A DNA stretch of 64,000 nucleotides, taken from the NCBI GenBank assembly GCA_036924285.1, contig JAYKYS010000002.1:39881501-39945500 (forward strand). Reading direction: 5' to 3'. Below the pieces are notes generated by a model. It did not search any database. It saw only the letters and a list, made by a program, of their open reading frames with translations, and had not been told where the DNA came from. The translations under genes and the position numbers were made by a program. Positions 1 through 12,639 of this stretch are shown here, one piece after another; position 1 is the stretch's first letter; each line of letters begins with the position of its first letter. The stretch comes from Asterella californica (taxonomy: Eukaryota; Streptophyta; Marchantiopsida; Marchantiales; Aytoniaceae).

Positions 1-374
1 ATAAGAAAGAGGAGACTGGTTCTGGTTCCTCTTAATAAGAACCTCTCATTTTTTAAATGACAAGAAATACCCTTCTTTCTAACATGCCCCTTGGTCGTAG
101 TATTATTATAAATTTCATACGTAAACAAATAAGTATTCCTTTTCCCAAGTACATACATAAATAAACAGAATCATGTTATACAAAATTAGATTATTATGGG
201 TGATTGAGAGTGAGAGCTATTCAGTGTTGCGCTCCAAGTGAGAAGTTAACTCGAGCCATGTTTAACCACAGAAAGTAAGTATATATGCTATTAATGGTCT
301 CTACTGTGAAATAACTCATTTATTTTTAGGTCAAAATGTTGGAGTGATATTTATCAGAAGTAATAACTTACTCC

Positions 375-598
375 TTGCATATTCATCTCCTCCATCTTGT
401 AATGAGGAGCTGAATATGGAAAGGTTCCTTGCATATTCATCTCCTCCATCTTCTAATGAGTTGCATATTCATCTCCTCCATCTTGTAATGAGGAGCTGAA
501 TATGGAAAAGTTCCTTGCATATTCATCTCCTCCATCTTCTAATGAGTTGCATATTCATCTCCTGCATCTTGTAATGAGGAGCTGAATATGGAGAGGTT
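375..598. repeat. 86-bp tandem repeat made of a hairpin unit
   Basis: The segment starting TTGCATATTCATCTCCTCCA occurs at 375, 429, 461, 515 and 547, giving a compound unit of 86 bp (375 to 461 to 547). The long half of each unit folds back on itself: CATATTCATCTCCTC pairs with GAGGAGCTGAATATG with one mismatch. A single related hairpin lies at about 2641-2690, so the array appears to be a local amplification of one end of the dispersed repeat described below. Confidence 0.9.
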
Positions 599-970
599 TA
601 GTTTATTACATGATCCTTCCATTGAAAGGGTTAGATAACAAATTAAACATGCAAAAGAAGTGAGTGTTTGTGAGTGATATCTCGCACTTATAGTTTCGAA
701 GGTGTATATGCCTGTAGTCCCTTAACGGATTTAGTCCGATCATCCTGCAACTCTAGGTGTAAATATTGTTTAACACAAAGTTACATTTAATATTTCTTGA
801 TAATTTAGTGCATAATTTCTATATAACATCTTTCTCGATAACAAAAAGCGAACCAATGTTCCCCGGAGTAGATTTTACATGCATATATTGACCAGAAGTT
901 AAAACTTAGGAGTGTTTCTATGGATCTTTAAAATGATTGCGTTTGTAAAACTTGACAGAGATGATGCCTT
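590..970 (+). repeat. Dispersed repeat family R1, copy 1
   Basis: This stretch runs parallel to 2690-3010. Both have GAGGTT, then a T-rich segment, an inverted pair built on CCCTTC/GAAAGGGTTAG, and AAATTAAAC. Further on both carry TATATAACAT, a CCCC-GGAGT segment and CATGCATAT. The family is unclassified. Copies 1 and 2 lie in the same orientation about 2 kb apart and could be the long repeats of one decayed element. Confidence 0.55.
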
Positions 971-2634
971 TATCCACTTCAACGTTCTTGGTACTCTATT
1001 CGTATTCCAGTAGCTGCTGTAGTTCAGTTGCATTAGTCTGAAGTTGCCTACAGTGAAATCATGCTTCTGGTCTTACCAATGGTGGATTATCTTGCGTTAT
1101 AGACTCACTGCAGACTGCAGCTGGATTAGATTACCAACTGAATATAATTTCAACCATAATATTACTTTATATTCAACTTACATTATTCAGGACGATCGTT
1201 TTGTACGACTTGAAACGAAGTGTCATAAACTGTGCTCTTGAAAGTGGACATAAAATACATTTAGGAACTCAATGTCCTAAATGTTAAAGCCACATCACCT
1301 ACACTAAACAAATTTATAGGTTGTATATAGTTTATTCTTTAGAGATAAATTTCATGTGCTGAGTTGACATTATCATGTGAAAATTAGTTGAAGACCAACA
1401 TTACTTAATGATAAAACTACGTTCCTGACAGCTGCAAAATATTATGCAGAGCAACTTGAATTGTACATAGTTTGTGACAAAGAATGTTTCCGACCGGGAC
1501 AATTTTTCAACTAGACCATGAAAATTTTCTATACAGTTGTGCTTAAGGTTTCCTACTTAACCTTGATATTTGCAGTTTTCATCATGGACAATTGTGCTTA
1601 TCAGCTTGAGGTTGACTGACTCTGAAGAATTGTAAAACTCTTCGTAACCCAGGATATTGCACCTCTCTTGTGTAGTTACCTTTAGCTCAGAGCAACAACA
1701 TATACAAGTTGCAGCGCAAGTATACATTTGGTACATCAGAGAGAACATAGTGAGTAACACGACAGGAAAACAAATATTGATAATGCATGTGAATTTAAAA
1801 TAAAATAAAATAAAACACGTCACAGTTATATGCTTTGTTATCTCTAGGATAAAAGAAATTTGGTTAGCTATACCAATGCATAGGAGTAAGCAGGAAAGGT
1901 TGAAGGTCCAGTGAGATGGTAAGAAGCTTGGACATTTTGAACCAGGTGCTCTGTGCTTTTCACATAGAGTTCACATGCTCTATGACAACGAGGAAAATGG
2001 TCAATGGCAAACACAACTGAAGCGAAGACTACGAAGTGAGGGAAAGAAAAGTCAGGACAAGAAATCAGAGTACATGTTGTCTATCCCAGTTGGTGCACCA
2101 GCATAACGTCAACGAGAGTTGACACTAACTACATGTGAGCAGGAAAACAGCTCCCAACTAAAGCACAGAAGGAAGGAAATATTTGGGATGATAAGGAGAA
2201 TGTGCAGAAGACTCTTTAATTAGAAAGAGGGATTTTGAGTAATACCTTATCGTGAAAACTCAAGTAACAAACCAAACCCGACAAGGAGTTAAATGAACCA
2301 ATCAGGTAGACAAGTATCCTTTGACTAACGTAAGCTGCTCATCTGGTTGAGGGGATATGCTAAATTTACCAGTCGCCATCCTTTCCTTGCAGATCGAAAG
2401 TAAGCTAGAAAAGTGGTCAACGGTGATGCTCGAGAAGCTGGAACAGCCATATCTACACGACAGCTGCACGTCGTCATGGAAGCAGATGTAAGACAGGTGT
2501 GAGCTTCGACGCGAGATCTCAAGGACTGTAAACCTTGTGGCATTCTGTTCACGGGCTGTCGAGAGATACTGTACTAGCAGTTCATTTCGTGCAGGGGAAT
2601 CAGTTCTCGATTCCCCTGCCATTTTGTGGGACGC
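971..2634. other. Sequence between two R1 copies, no gene recognised
   Basis: AT-rich sequence with only short chance reading frames. The longest, 2302-2652 on the minus strand, runs into the repeat hairpin and matches no family I know. If the R1 copies are terminal repeats, this is the interior of a non-coding element about 2 kb long. Confidence 0.4.
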
Positions 2635-2635
2635 T

Positions 2636-3090
2636 ATTTGCTGCATATTCACCTCCTCTATCTTTCGATGGAGGAGGCAAATACGCAGGAGGTTAATTTA
2701 GTACTTAACCCTTCTGGAAAGAAGGGTTAGGTATTAAATTAACACCAGACTATGTTAATGAATTAGCATTTGTTTACTCCCGGATTTGTACTTTCTGAAG
2801 CGCGGCACCCAGAGCAAGACTTATGGGTTATCTTTTATCTTCCCTGTGTTTCTAGCTGTGGATAACAGATATTATTTATAAAATATTGTAATCTTTTATA
2901 TCAACTTAAATATATTTTTTATATAACATATATATATATATTCTCCATAACATGAAGCGATCAAAAATTCCCCTGGAGTTCATCCAGCATGCATATTATT
3001 TGCTTTGAACAGAGGACCTCATGGTCCTCATCTCTGGACTTGATAATACCACAAATATCAACTATAGGCTTTGTAAAGGAACTCTACCAC
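2636..3090 (+). repeat. Dispersed repeat family R1, copy 2
   Basis: It begins with the hairpin also found in the 375-598 array (GCATATTCACCTCCTC with a GGAGGAGG partner). The R1 body follows, with TCTGTGTTTCTAG, ATTTATAAAATAT, a (TA)n run near 2925-2945 and a CATGCATAT segment. It shares its first part with copy 1 and its second part with copy 3, which establishes the family. Confidence 0.65.
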
Positions 3091-4300
3091 TCGAGAGATA
3101 AAATGAGATCAGATCTATGGTACTGAGCGTATGTACTCTTTTTGTATTAAGTTGTAATATCGGTTAGCTCGCGCACATGCGCGAATTGAACTGACCTGCT
3201 AGTACGGAAGTGACTCTTTCCCTCAGTGAAGGGAAAGATCTTTCTCGAGTCTTCAAGGCCGCATCTGTTTTGCATGTTCCCATGTTTATTACACTGGAGG
3301 TGAAGTGTGGGAACTCCGTGTACGCGTTTGTTCCATCGCCACGTTATGCTTCGTCGGATACGCTCGGTCACGTCGCAGCGAGCAGATCATGACGGTGACA
3401 TGACCTTCTACAAAATAACGAGTGTAAGCTGTCGACTAACTATCGGAAGGTACGCTTCACCGCTGGTCCGCTTGAAATCCCGCTCTGATTTTATTCTTTC
3501 TATTCTTTTTATTATTTATTAAAGGCGGGACTGTGACGCTTCCTTGGTAAGGCTCTTTCTTTGGCTGTGGGGCATTTAGTAGCCGGGCTCCTGCCGTTTC
3601 ACAGGCTGCAAAATCATATTGGAACAAATATATATTTCTCCATCTTGCAACTGTGCAACCCTGAAAAAGTTTGTATTACACGGCTTCTGTTCTTGTCGGC
3701 TAGTATGGGGTCTCAAAGTTATAGATAGAAACATATTATTAACCTGCCCGAGCACAAGAAAGACAAAATTTCCAATCGACTACTTTTGTTTGGAATTGTG
3801 ATTAGTTGAAAGTCGGAATTTACAATCGGTTAGTTTTGTTTGGAACTGTCATTAGTTGAAGGTCGTCTTACGAGACGAAAGTAGGATTTTTCCATCCTTA
3901 TTTTTATTTTCTAAAACCTAGAATAATTTTTATTCCAGGGTTTAGAAAATTAAAATAGTAATTAAAATACAATAGAACAATAAATTTTCCTATTACAAAA
4001 GCTCACGATTACGGGCACCTCCGGAAATGTCCTCAAAATCCGTCCGCAAATGCCTGCCGGTAATCGCAACTCTCTCCTGCGGATCAGGAAAGAGAAATCA
4101 CAATCATTCCTTTCTGTAAGTCTCTGATTTTATCCATGCGGACTCGGACATGCTTAACATATACGAATATGTTGTAGAAGAGAGGTCGTGTGGAAACCTC
4201 AGGAATTCAAAAGTAAACACTAGCCACGATAAAAAGTAAAAGTCCGAGTAATAGTCGCAATAAGATTGCTGGAATTTGCTGGGACAAAGCACAAGGTAGA
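3091..4300. other. Intergenic, no gene recognised
   Basis: Short frames only (3147-3371 -, 3210-3392 +, 3307-3522 +), overlapping each other in several phases with no recognisable motif. The segments at 3775-3800 and 3820-3860 partly repeat each other (TTTTGTTTGGAA...TGATTAGTTGAA). No RNA gene seen. Confidence 0.5.
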
Positions 4301-5055
4301 GATGTCTAAACGTCGTAAGTTCCTCGTCGGTGCAGGCAAGCTACTACGTACTCAAACCAGCTCTGGGCATGACTCACTGCCCCGTCGGCGAACGTCTTTG
4401 CTCATATGCCGTGGCGGACGCTGAAGCTGCCAAGTCTAATGGTTTCTGCCACGTCAAACTGCCATCCTATTCCTTTCTTGCGTCGAAAGACTCCGTTTCC
4501 ACCGCGCGCATTGCGACCGTTTGAGCTGTTAGTGTGTAATGCCCAAATTGGTCCTTATACCAAATCAGCGGCCCGCTTTACGTGCGTATTTATGTCTTAG
4601 ACGGTGCTTAGAAGTCGATTGTATTTTGTATGACCTATTTGGCTTCGTAAATTGGGTGTTATAAGGAAATAGGCAGGCGGGAGGAGGAGGAGCGGTCTGT
4701 CGAACGTTGGAGTACGAAAGAAAGATAGAAAGACGAACGAAGTTGTGGCCGAATCTACTCCCCCCCCACAGAGGAGAAAGTGCGTTGTGCCGATCGGTTT
4801 GAATTGAGGAGCCCAGCTAGGCCGGAAGCGTAAGACGAGGAGGAGGAAGAGGAGGAGAAGGACAGGCTTGGTGTTTACGATAACGAGGCATTTGTGCAGT
4901 GTTGCTGAGCCTGGTGTCGTTTGCGCGTAGTGCTGTCCTGAAGCCGGCATTGTTAACGCATGCGATACGTTGGTTTCGGGCGTTAGCATCCACCGGCGAG
5001 GCTTGCACTGCGGCGCTAGCGAGAATTTGAAGCTTTTGTCTTTATCCAAGGGAAT
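4301..5055 (+). promoter_or_regulatory. Probable promoter and 5' leader of the LRAT-domain gene
   Basis: This lies directly upstream of the ATG at 5056. The base composition turns purine-rich from about 4675 (GAGGAGGAGGAG) and again at 4835-4865, as is common in plant 5' leaders. TTATAAGG at about 4659 is a weak TATA candidate. The transcription start is not visible, and overlapping minus-strand frames here (4597-5049) have low-complexity translations and are not genes. Confidence 0.4.
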
Positions 5056-6710
5056 ATGGGTGTTTTGTCAAACAGGGTAGCGAAGGATGACCTCCTGCCT
5101 GGCGACCACATTTACTCGTGGCGATCGGCTTACACATACGCTCATCATGGTACGTAATTGCCCGGTGCTTAGTTCATGGAAGTTCTCGTTAAGCTTTTGA
5201 GAATTGTTGGACTTGCCACTAGCTTTGGTTTTTTTTTCCATATTCGTCATCCAAATTGCTTTCGGGTGCACTGGAGTGCAAATAAGTATCAGTATTGATG
5301 GATATCTCGCCGGGAAGAAATGTTGCATGGTCGGACCTGCGATTTGGAAGACTTTTGTTAGGATTGAGTTAAAGCTTTGATCCCACTTCGTGGGGATCGT
5401 TCTTCACCTCTGCTGTGTTCCTTGTGGTACACCATGATCCTACGGCGCAGCGTTCGAATTATTTCTAGGGTTCTGCCAAGTGTGGGTGGCGAAGACTGTG
5501 AACGGGTTATGTAGAAGGTTTCGCAGGTTTCTTGACCCCCATGCAGTCTTTTTATCCGCCTGAGGTTATAGTTAATATTTAGTCGTTACACTTATCCGAC
5601 CATTTAGAGGCGAGTGTTCAACAGCAGGAATATGTTGAGCGTGTGGACATCATAGTCTGATCGAAAAACCAATGTCATTAGTGTGTGGTTGAAGATTAGA
5701 AGCACGTTAATAACTGTTCCCGGGAAACAGCTCTCAGATGCCTCGGTACCTTAAGAGAGATTCTTCCTTGTATTATCATGGTTGATCGCCTTTAAAGAGT
5801 TCCCATTGCTGTGTAAAGTCCATGTTGGATGTATAGCATGTTGTGCCTTTCAAGCAAAGTGACGAGTTTTGTTCCGTCTTCTTGAACAGGAATCTATTTT
5901 GGAGACAATACAGTTGTTCATTTCACGAGGGGCCGGAATGAGGAGCTAGGCACAGGAAATAAGTACCTTGACGTTTTCCTCGCAAGTTCAAGACCTGATG
6001 CGACTTCAAAGACTTGTCTCGATTGTGGTATGCAGGGGGAGAGCAATGGTGTTGTTCGCTCTTGTCTTAGTTGCTTTTTGGCTGGCTGTCCCTTGTATCG
6101 CTTCGAGTACGGAGAGAACACATTGACCTTTCTGGCGAAGACTCGAGGAGGAACATGCACTTTGGCTGACTCTGATCCTCACGAGATGGTGCTTCATCGT
6201 GCTAACTATCTACTGAACAACGGCTTTGGATGTTACCACATTTTTCATAACAACTGCGAGGACTTTGCCATTTACTGCAAAACAGGGCTTCTAGTGGTTG
6301 ACAAGAATCTTATTGGGCGTAGTGGGCAAGCAGCCTCGGTCTTTGGTGCTCCCTTTGCTGCAGTCATCTCCTCTCCTTTGAGGTTTATGATGACAAATCC
6401 TTGGGGTGCAGCTGCAGTATCGACAGGAGTCTACTTCTTTTGTAGATACGCAACTGATATAGGTATCAGAAAGGATGTAGCAAAGGTTTCTGTCGAAGAT
6501 CTGGCTGTTAACCTAGGCTGGTCTCGTGTAGCTGCCTTGGGAGCGGTGGAATCTGCTCGTATAGAAGAAGATTCTGCTACTGTTTGTCTCCAAGGTTTAC
6601 CAGATAGTGGCCTGTTGACAAGCGAATCTGCCGGACCTACGCATGCTGAGGTAGAGCGAGTTGCTGCGTCAAAAGAAGCACTTGAAGTTGGGCACTGCAA
6701 AAGTTCCTAG
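5056..6710 (+). CDS. LRAT/NC-domain protein, LEAD-SENSITIVE1-like
   Basis: Two exons, 5056-5149 and 5890-6710, joined across a 740-bp intron with donor GTACGT and acceptor TTGAACAG; 304 residues. Exon 1 encodes the N-terminus up to ...SYTYAHH-like HH (residues 30-31). The first bases of exon 2 complete the HHGIYFGD-type LRAT motif, so the ATG at 6030, in the middle of the frame, is not the start. LRAT/NlpC-P60 signature residues are visible: the HHG block, H42 in VVHFTRG, and C154 in [11 protein letters not shown] hydrophobic Gly/Ala/Phe-rich stretch at about 180-215 may bind membrane. In plants this family is known for LEAD-SENSITIVE1; the LRAT fold performs acyl transfer or thiol hydrolysis on lipids, but the plant substrate is not established. 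The last ~60 residues are less conserved in character. No breaks seen. Confidence 0.93.
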
Positions 6711-7690
6711 ACGGTTCCGTTTGACCGAGACGGTGTGACATTGTTTGTGTGCTAAGTAGTAGGGGTTGGTCAAAATTTGGCCCGCTTAGCGCATTCAAAT
6801 ATAATTGTAGATTTGGACGAGTGAAGAGAAATCCAGCAGGCTTGAAAACAGTTGACTCAACAGTTGTTTTGAAGTTCAGGTTTACTACGGCCAACTTCTG
6901 ACAAATTTTACTATCCACTTACGGACTGTGTAGTTATCTTGTCGCCCTAGAGTCTTATGTAAGTTTGGAATAGGTGATGTATGTAACAAACGAGTCCTTC
7001 TAGCATCTGTACTATACAGTACGAAATAGAACGTAAATTTTGTTGTCCACATGCTTTTTCGGAAGTATTGACGAGTCACAACAAACATTACTTGTGATAT
7101 GTAAAGCCGTGATTGCGATATTTATACTTAATGGACTGTATTCTTTTGCAGTTTCTTTTTCATTTGTTGCTTTGCGGAGTTTGCTTTGCATGCTCCGAGC
7201 AACCTTGGGATTGAGATAGAACATGAAGATTGTAAGGGAGTTTGAGGCGAGGGGTCTTTTGATACGGAACTATACCTTGGACGAAAGGTTTCATGATTAG
7301 GTAGGTGGGTAGGGGAGTAATTAACCTCGTCCAGAACTTTCGTTGCTAGTGTTCTCGTGATATTTTTGCACCACATCAGGATAACGTGGTAAGTACATTC
7401 GGTTATAGCGGATTGCTGTAAAATTAAGTACTTGATGAGATTAGTGTTCGGCAATTGATGCGTCCCCTGGAAGGAAGTCTGTAAGTTCTCGGGTGTTGGA
7501 AGAGTTCTTCTGACCTGAATAGTAGTGATGAACCCGTCCAGGATGAGGATGAGTCAGAGCAGTTCCAGTGAATTGTAGTCAACTGCAGTACTGATCATGC
7601 GAACTGTTGATGTGGACATCGAGTGCCGGTCGTGGTGGACCGATACTTTTCAGTAAGTGATTAAATGGAAGGTTTACCTAGCAACTAGTG
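6711..7690. other. 3' flank of the LRAT gene, no further gene
   Basis: Probably holds the 3' UTR and terminator. No strong AATAAA is obvious close to the stop. Overlapping minus-strand frames (6885-7454) have no recognisable domains. Confidence 0.4.
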
Positions 7691-7691
7691 A

Positions 7692-7787
7692 CTGCATCAG
7701 CTGAAGGGGGCGTGTAATACCCGTCACTCCGTGGAACGATAAATTACACGCCCCTTCAGCTGATGCAGCCGTCGTTCCTCGGAGTGA
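7692..7787. repeat. Two interleaved inverted repeats (A-B-A'-B')
   Basis: Arm A (7692-7718, CTGCATCAGCTGAAG...) is complementary to A' (7743-7768) with one extra G. Arm B (7724-7739, TCACTCCGTGGAACGA) is complementary to B' (7772-7787) at 15 of 16 positions. B lies between A and A', and B' lies outside, so the two stems interlock as in an H-type pseudoknot instead of nesting. Confidence 0.85.
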
Positions 7788-8157
7788 TGTGGAGATCTTG
7801 CGTTGCTTGTCTGAAATATATTTCAGTTCGTGTGAACCAGTCTAATATGGACTGAGCCGAGTGCGGTGGGGGAAGTGCGTATCGTAACATTTGCTGATTG
7901 TGTGTGAAGGAATCGTGGAGGCGAAAGAGGGAACCGGGGAAAGGACGAAACTGATGTATTTAACCGAGATCGTCAGGAAGGTATGACTGAAATGAATAAC
8001 CAATAACGACAGCGTTCATGAAGATGGAATTGGCGCTGACCGAGGGAGCAGATGTGCAGGACCCAAGGAGACGGGATCCCATAGTGTGTGCGGAACTCCA
8101 TAGCACTACACTATCTACGGTACAACAGGGACGATCAAGGTGGTCAAACGGCTACTG

Positions 8158-8436
8158 TGAAGTTGGTTTGACACTGGTGTGAAACGAGTGACTCATGCTC
8201 ATGAGCATGATTGACTCGCTTGACAACAGCATCAAACCAACTTCATGCCTTCATTGTCAGTACTGTGAAGTTGGTTTGACCGTGTTGTGAAACGAATGAG
8301 TCATAGTCATGATCATGACTCACTCGTTTCGCAACAACATCAACAACTTCATGAAGTAAGAAAAGTGCACAATTCACATCACTGTCACTATGGTTATTGC
8401 GAAGTTGGTTTTACAGTGTTATGAAATGAATGAGGG
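8158..8436. repeat. Tandem foldback element: two full hairpins and a half copy
   Basis: Units at 8158-8245 and 8266-8351 are near-palindromes that start TGAAGTTGGTTTGA and end with its complement. Their centres carry TCATGCTCATGAGCATGA and AGTCATGATCATGACT. A third copy at about 8398-8436 has only the left arm. Units 1 and 2 differ by scattered substitutions, so the array is not a recent perfect copy. No coding content. Confidence 0.85.
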
Positions 8437-9635
8437 TCGAGCCGCAACGCCCATCAGCCATCAGGGTTTGCCGACCATTTCGGTAAATTGGTGCGGTTGC
8501 CGGACGTTCTTTATTGAGGGGCCGATATTTCGTGAATTAAGTCTCTACTTCCGCTCGGTTCAGTCCCCCGCACTTGTACTGCCCATTTGAGATTTCATTG
8601 AAGCCTTGTTGTTTTGCTTCAGACGTGTATGAACGCTATACTTTCTCGGGAGGTTGCATACTTAGTGCAAACTCGTGCACAGGCAGAGTGGTGCAAGGAC
8701 TAGGACTCAGGTTTTCTATAGTGCGGGTCTGAGTGATAAGTAGCGTAGGATGATTAAATTGTCATCAGGGAGTTTGAACCCCAGCTGAGCCTCAGGACTT
8801 CTTTCGAACCATTCGAAGCTTCAAATTTTATGCAAAGGTTGTTGAATCGAAAGAAAACAAACAACAGCTTGGGGAAAGCGAAGAAACGATGGAATAGTGA
8901 GTTAATTTCGAACCGTCAATTTCACGTGTTTCAGCTGTTCAAAGCGGCGAGCTCTGCTAGGACAGTAAGCACCTCCGCTCTCTATTCTTCCAGTACGGTA
9001 TTCATTATTTAGTGTGGAATTCACACTGGTGGAGACACTCTCGTGCATTTGAAGGGGATTCTTCAGCAGTAAGTTGTGTAAAACACATCTGGCGTCGACC
9101 ATTCGAGCAACAATCCACTCTCGGTGGATTGAATTTTGTATTTTCTTCATGTCAAGTGTTAGCTCAATGATTAAACGACCTCACGTGTTTTTCATTTTAT
9201 AAAATATAGAGCTGAGATGAATGTGGAGTGAAAAGACATCATTACCCACGGGTACGCTACACGGGATCGACCAAGACAGTTCCATCATAGACCAGTTGGG
9301 AAAAGGTTTGACTCATTATTAGTATTCGTTGAGTCCAGGTCTGATGTCTAGAAATATTCTGTCTGAGTCACAGATGCTTAGTAAGAGAGCTGAGAAGTAT
9401 TGTTTTCGACTGTAAAATACAACAGGCAAGACTGTATTTATCTGTGAATTCTAATATGGATACCGTAGACTGTACCTATCGGTGCAGGAATTCTAGAATT
9501 CTAACATGGTTGTTATTATTGGCATGCATACAGTTTGGTAATCCACTTTTGTGATAAAAGCTATTACTTATTTTCTTTTTGTATCTGCAGGAGAAGTAGA
9601 CCACACAAGGTACTTAAGTCCTAGTTGAACAACTG
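8437..9635. other. Intergenic, no gene recognised
   Basis: Contains only short unrelated frames (8830-9012 +, 8902-9150 -) whose translations show no family features. A pair of GAATTCTA segments near 9445 and 9487 is the only local repetition seen. Confidence 0.45.
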
Positions 9636-9766
9636 TAGCTTCTACAGTCTATTGGAATATTTCTTGTGTAAGTGGTTCTACCAGTTCCGAACCGTTAGTT
9701 GTTAGCTTCTACAGTCTCTTGGAATATTTCTTCTGTAAGTGGTTCTACCAGTTTTCAACCGTTTAA
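9636..9766. repeat. 67-bp tandem duplication
   Basis: TAGCTTCTACAGTCT begins at 9636 and again at 9703. Both copies continue through GGAATATTTCTT.TGTAAGTGG and TTCTACCAGTT to an AACCGTT end, with a handful of differences. It is followed by plain AT-rich DNA. Confidence 0.9.
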
Positions 9767-12639
9767 AGACGTGAATATAGCTCATACTTATTGCTAAGTG
9801 ACATTGTGTGGCACCCACTTGGGCTCCAACTGGCACTGTCAACCTGAATCGGGTGTATGCCTTGTCGATGAAGGGAGTGAGTTCTCTGCAAATATCCAAG
9901 AAAAGAGTCTTCTATGCGTAGATATTTTATCCAGCGAGATTTCTCGAAACTAACCATCAAGAAAATGAAATCATATTAAACTTATTTCCTTAACCACCAT
10001 TCACTCACAGAGTCATAGTTAAATATCCAGTGCAGACAACAGTTGTTCCGAGATTGTCATAGCACGAGCTGTGCACTCTTATGCTTCAATCTCGAGTTGT
10101 ACACTCTTATGCTCGATATGACCATGAAAAATCAATTTCCTCATCTTTGTCTATAAGGCCAGCAACCTCTATAATAACGCTCAATATTACTACGATAGAC
10201 GTCATGACAAAGCTCAGTAGTTCAGCAAAAACACTGCACGGACGTTACCAATCAAAGGTGCATTAGCGAGAACAGCATAATAAGGGAAAAACCATCCCGA
10301 TAATCAACGAACGACCGAACAGTTGAACTATTACAGTGTACAGCGAGTTCAGCAAATGAAAAGAGACGAAACGAACAAGAAAAGCCAGTCAGCAACAGGC
10401 ACCAGATCCTTATAAGAATGTAATTCTACACCATAACTGAAGAATATTGAAGGAATGAGGTGTGACTCACATGCGTGCCAGAACCTCTGAGAATTTTCAG
10501 AACTTTTCTTTATTTACTCTTGCTACATACTTGTCATCTCAATCCTCTAAATCTGTATTAACGAAAGCTAGTACAGCAGTTGCAAACTGTCATTCCTATG
10601 CATAGAGTACTAATTTGCTCGTGAAATTCCAACCAAAAGAATGTTGATTAGATCACAAAAAAGATGAAATCATCTGTTCATAGTAGAGTTCCAATTTCAC
10701 CGTTTATAAGAAAACTATAATCTAAGAACAAAAGAAAAAACTTTAACCACGTTGAATACAATTGCATCATGACAATGACAATGGACAAGTGAACCATAAG
10801 GTGAGTAGGATTGCTACAAAAACTTGAACGAAACGGTTGAATTTCGTGACGGACTGCTCATAGGGATGAAGCATCTAGCAGTGAACAAGGCTGCAAACCA
10901 ATCTCCATCGCATCCTTCGGAAGCTCACTTAGAGTAATCTCGTACTGTTACGTGTGAATTTAAACACGTTTATTAGTAATAATGATCACATGCATATATT
11001 TATTAATTTTGGGTAAAATCATAGAAAATACAGATCTTTAAAATAGTTCTGAATTCTTCCAATATACTTCAACTCTACATTTCAACTGTTTATATTTCGT
11101 TAAAATTATCACGTTTAAATCTTATTATACTCAAGAAAACTACATTAAGGTTCAAAAGCTTGAATTTGCTGTTTAAAACTGAACTATTCTAAACTTGAAA
11201 AGATATTTCTGGAATCTATTTATTCCAAAGTATTTAGTTTTCAAATATATTTATTATTTGTTAACTCTCAGTCATATTAAATATCTGTTAAGTGACCCCT
11301 ATAGATAAAATTCTCAAATTCTCAAATTACTCGATGAAATTACCTAGCATCTTATTCTGATTTAGCGTCGATGCAAATTCAAGTTCATCAATAAAATATT
11401 ACTTCTTTTATCCTGATTATTACTTTTAAATCTTGAAAAAATTTAAATCACAATCATATTACCCACATGGTTGTTATATAATCCAATTATTTAAATGACT
11501 GAATATCTGCTAATTCTCAGAAAGAATGATAAGTATCGAAAACCTGTTACCTCGTGGGATGATTAAAAACATCTCGCTAGTTGATTCTCCATATAGTTCC
11601 GGTAACCTGGAGCAGCGGGGGGAGGACGAGGTGTGGGGCCGCGGGGGGAACGTGAGGCAAGAACGAGGTCGTGTCTTCGTACGTAGCAGACGGGACACTT
11701 ATCTAGAGACTAGAGTGGACGGTGTCAAACTAAGGAAGCGAAAATTGTAACCAGTAAGGTTAGCGTTCGATCAGTTTTCGATATCATGCCAGTCTTGACA
11801 TCCATCTAACTGTGATTCTTGCTACACTTTTTCTTCACAAACTTAAGGTCATCTCGATAATAAATAAGGTGTGTCAAAAGCTAGAACTTTAGAGATATAT
11901 TTCTTCCCCACACGGGAGAGTGTTAGGACACTGATCTCTTAAGATAAGTTAGAAATGCCAGTGGGCGTCTCTAATTTATTTATTTTATTCAAATAGGACG
12001 TGAGTTTCAGTCGTAATCAAGTTCAGGATTTAGAATTTATTATAGAAATTAAAAATCAAATATTTCTAGTCATTTGAAAATACCACCCTAAATGATAAAC
12101 AACTCTAGAAGTAATTTCTCTTGGACAAATAATAGTTGTTTTTCTTCTGGAAGTTAGAGAATGTTTTTGTTTTAGCTTTGACATGTACTAATAGTGTCTT
12201 AAATAAAATATTTAATAAACATTTAGAGTTTAAATTAATCAAAGAACGTTAATCCACATGCGTTAAAAAGTCACAGACACTGTAACTAAAATGAACCCGA
12301 CTTTGCTGAGTCAATTATTTTAGTTACAATTTCTGATTAATGATAAGTGAGTTGACCTGTAAATAATTTAAATGAAATAAGCATGCTCGATCAACTTCCC
12401 CAAACATTTATTATTTCTTTGTTATCAAAAAAGATATAAAATATTATATAGAAATTCGATATTAAATTATTACGAAAAATTAGACTTATTAAGTGATAAC
12501 CGGACGTAGAATTACGGGAAGATCCAGTAAAATTATACGCTTGTTGATTCTCCCAGTATAATAAGGCCTGTGGAGTTATCTCTCTGCACACTTGTGGAAT
12601 AGTCCGCACCGCAAATAGTGGTATTTGGAAGCCTCCCTT
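9767..12639. other. AT-rich intergenic block
   Basis: About 2.9 kb without a supported gene. Largely A/T-rich from about 10960 to 12500. A short island at 11610-11650 carries three long G runs (11617-11622, 11635-11638, 11643-11648). The frame over that island (11526-11750 +) is low-complexity and not credible as a protein. Confidence 0.45.

Noticed and set aside
4597..5049. 150-codon minus-strand frame upstream of the LRAT gene
   Set aside because: Leu/Pro/Ser runs come from GAGGAG repeats in the opposite strand; it overlaps the promoter and leader of a real gene.
6431..6700. Minus-strand frame over the LRAT gene's second exon
   Set aside because: Antisense shadow of conserved coding sequence.
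11617..11648. G-run cluster as a G-quadruplex
   Set aside because: Only three long G runs separated by loops of 4-12 nt in a gene-free place; possible but unsupported as a functional site.
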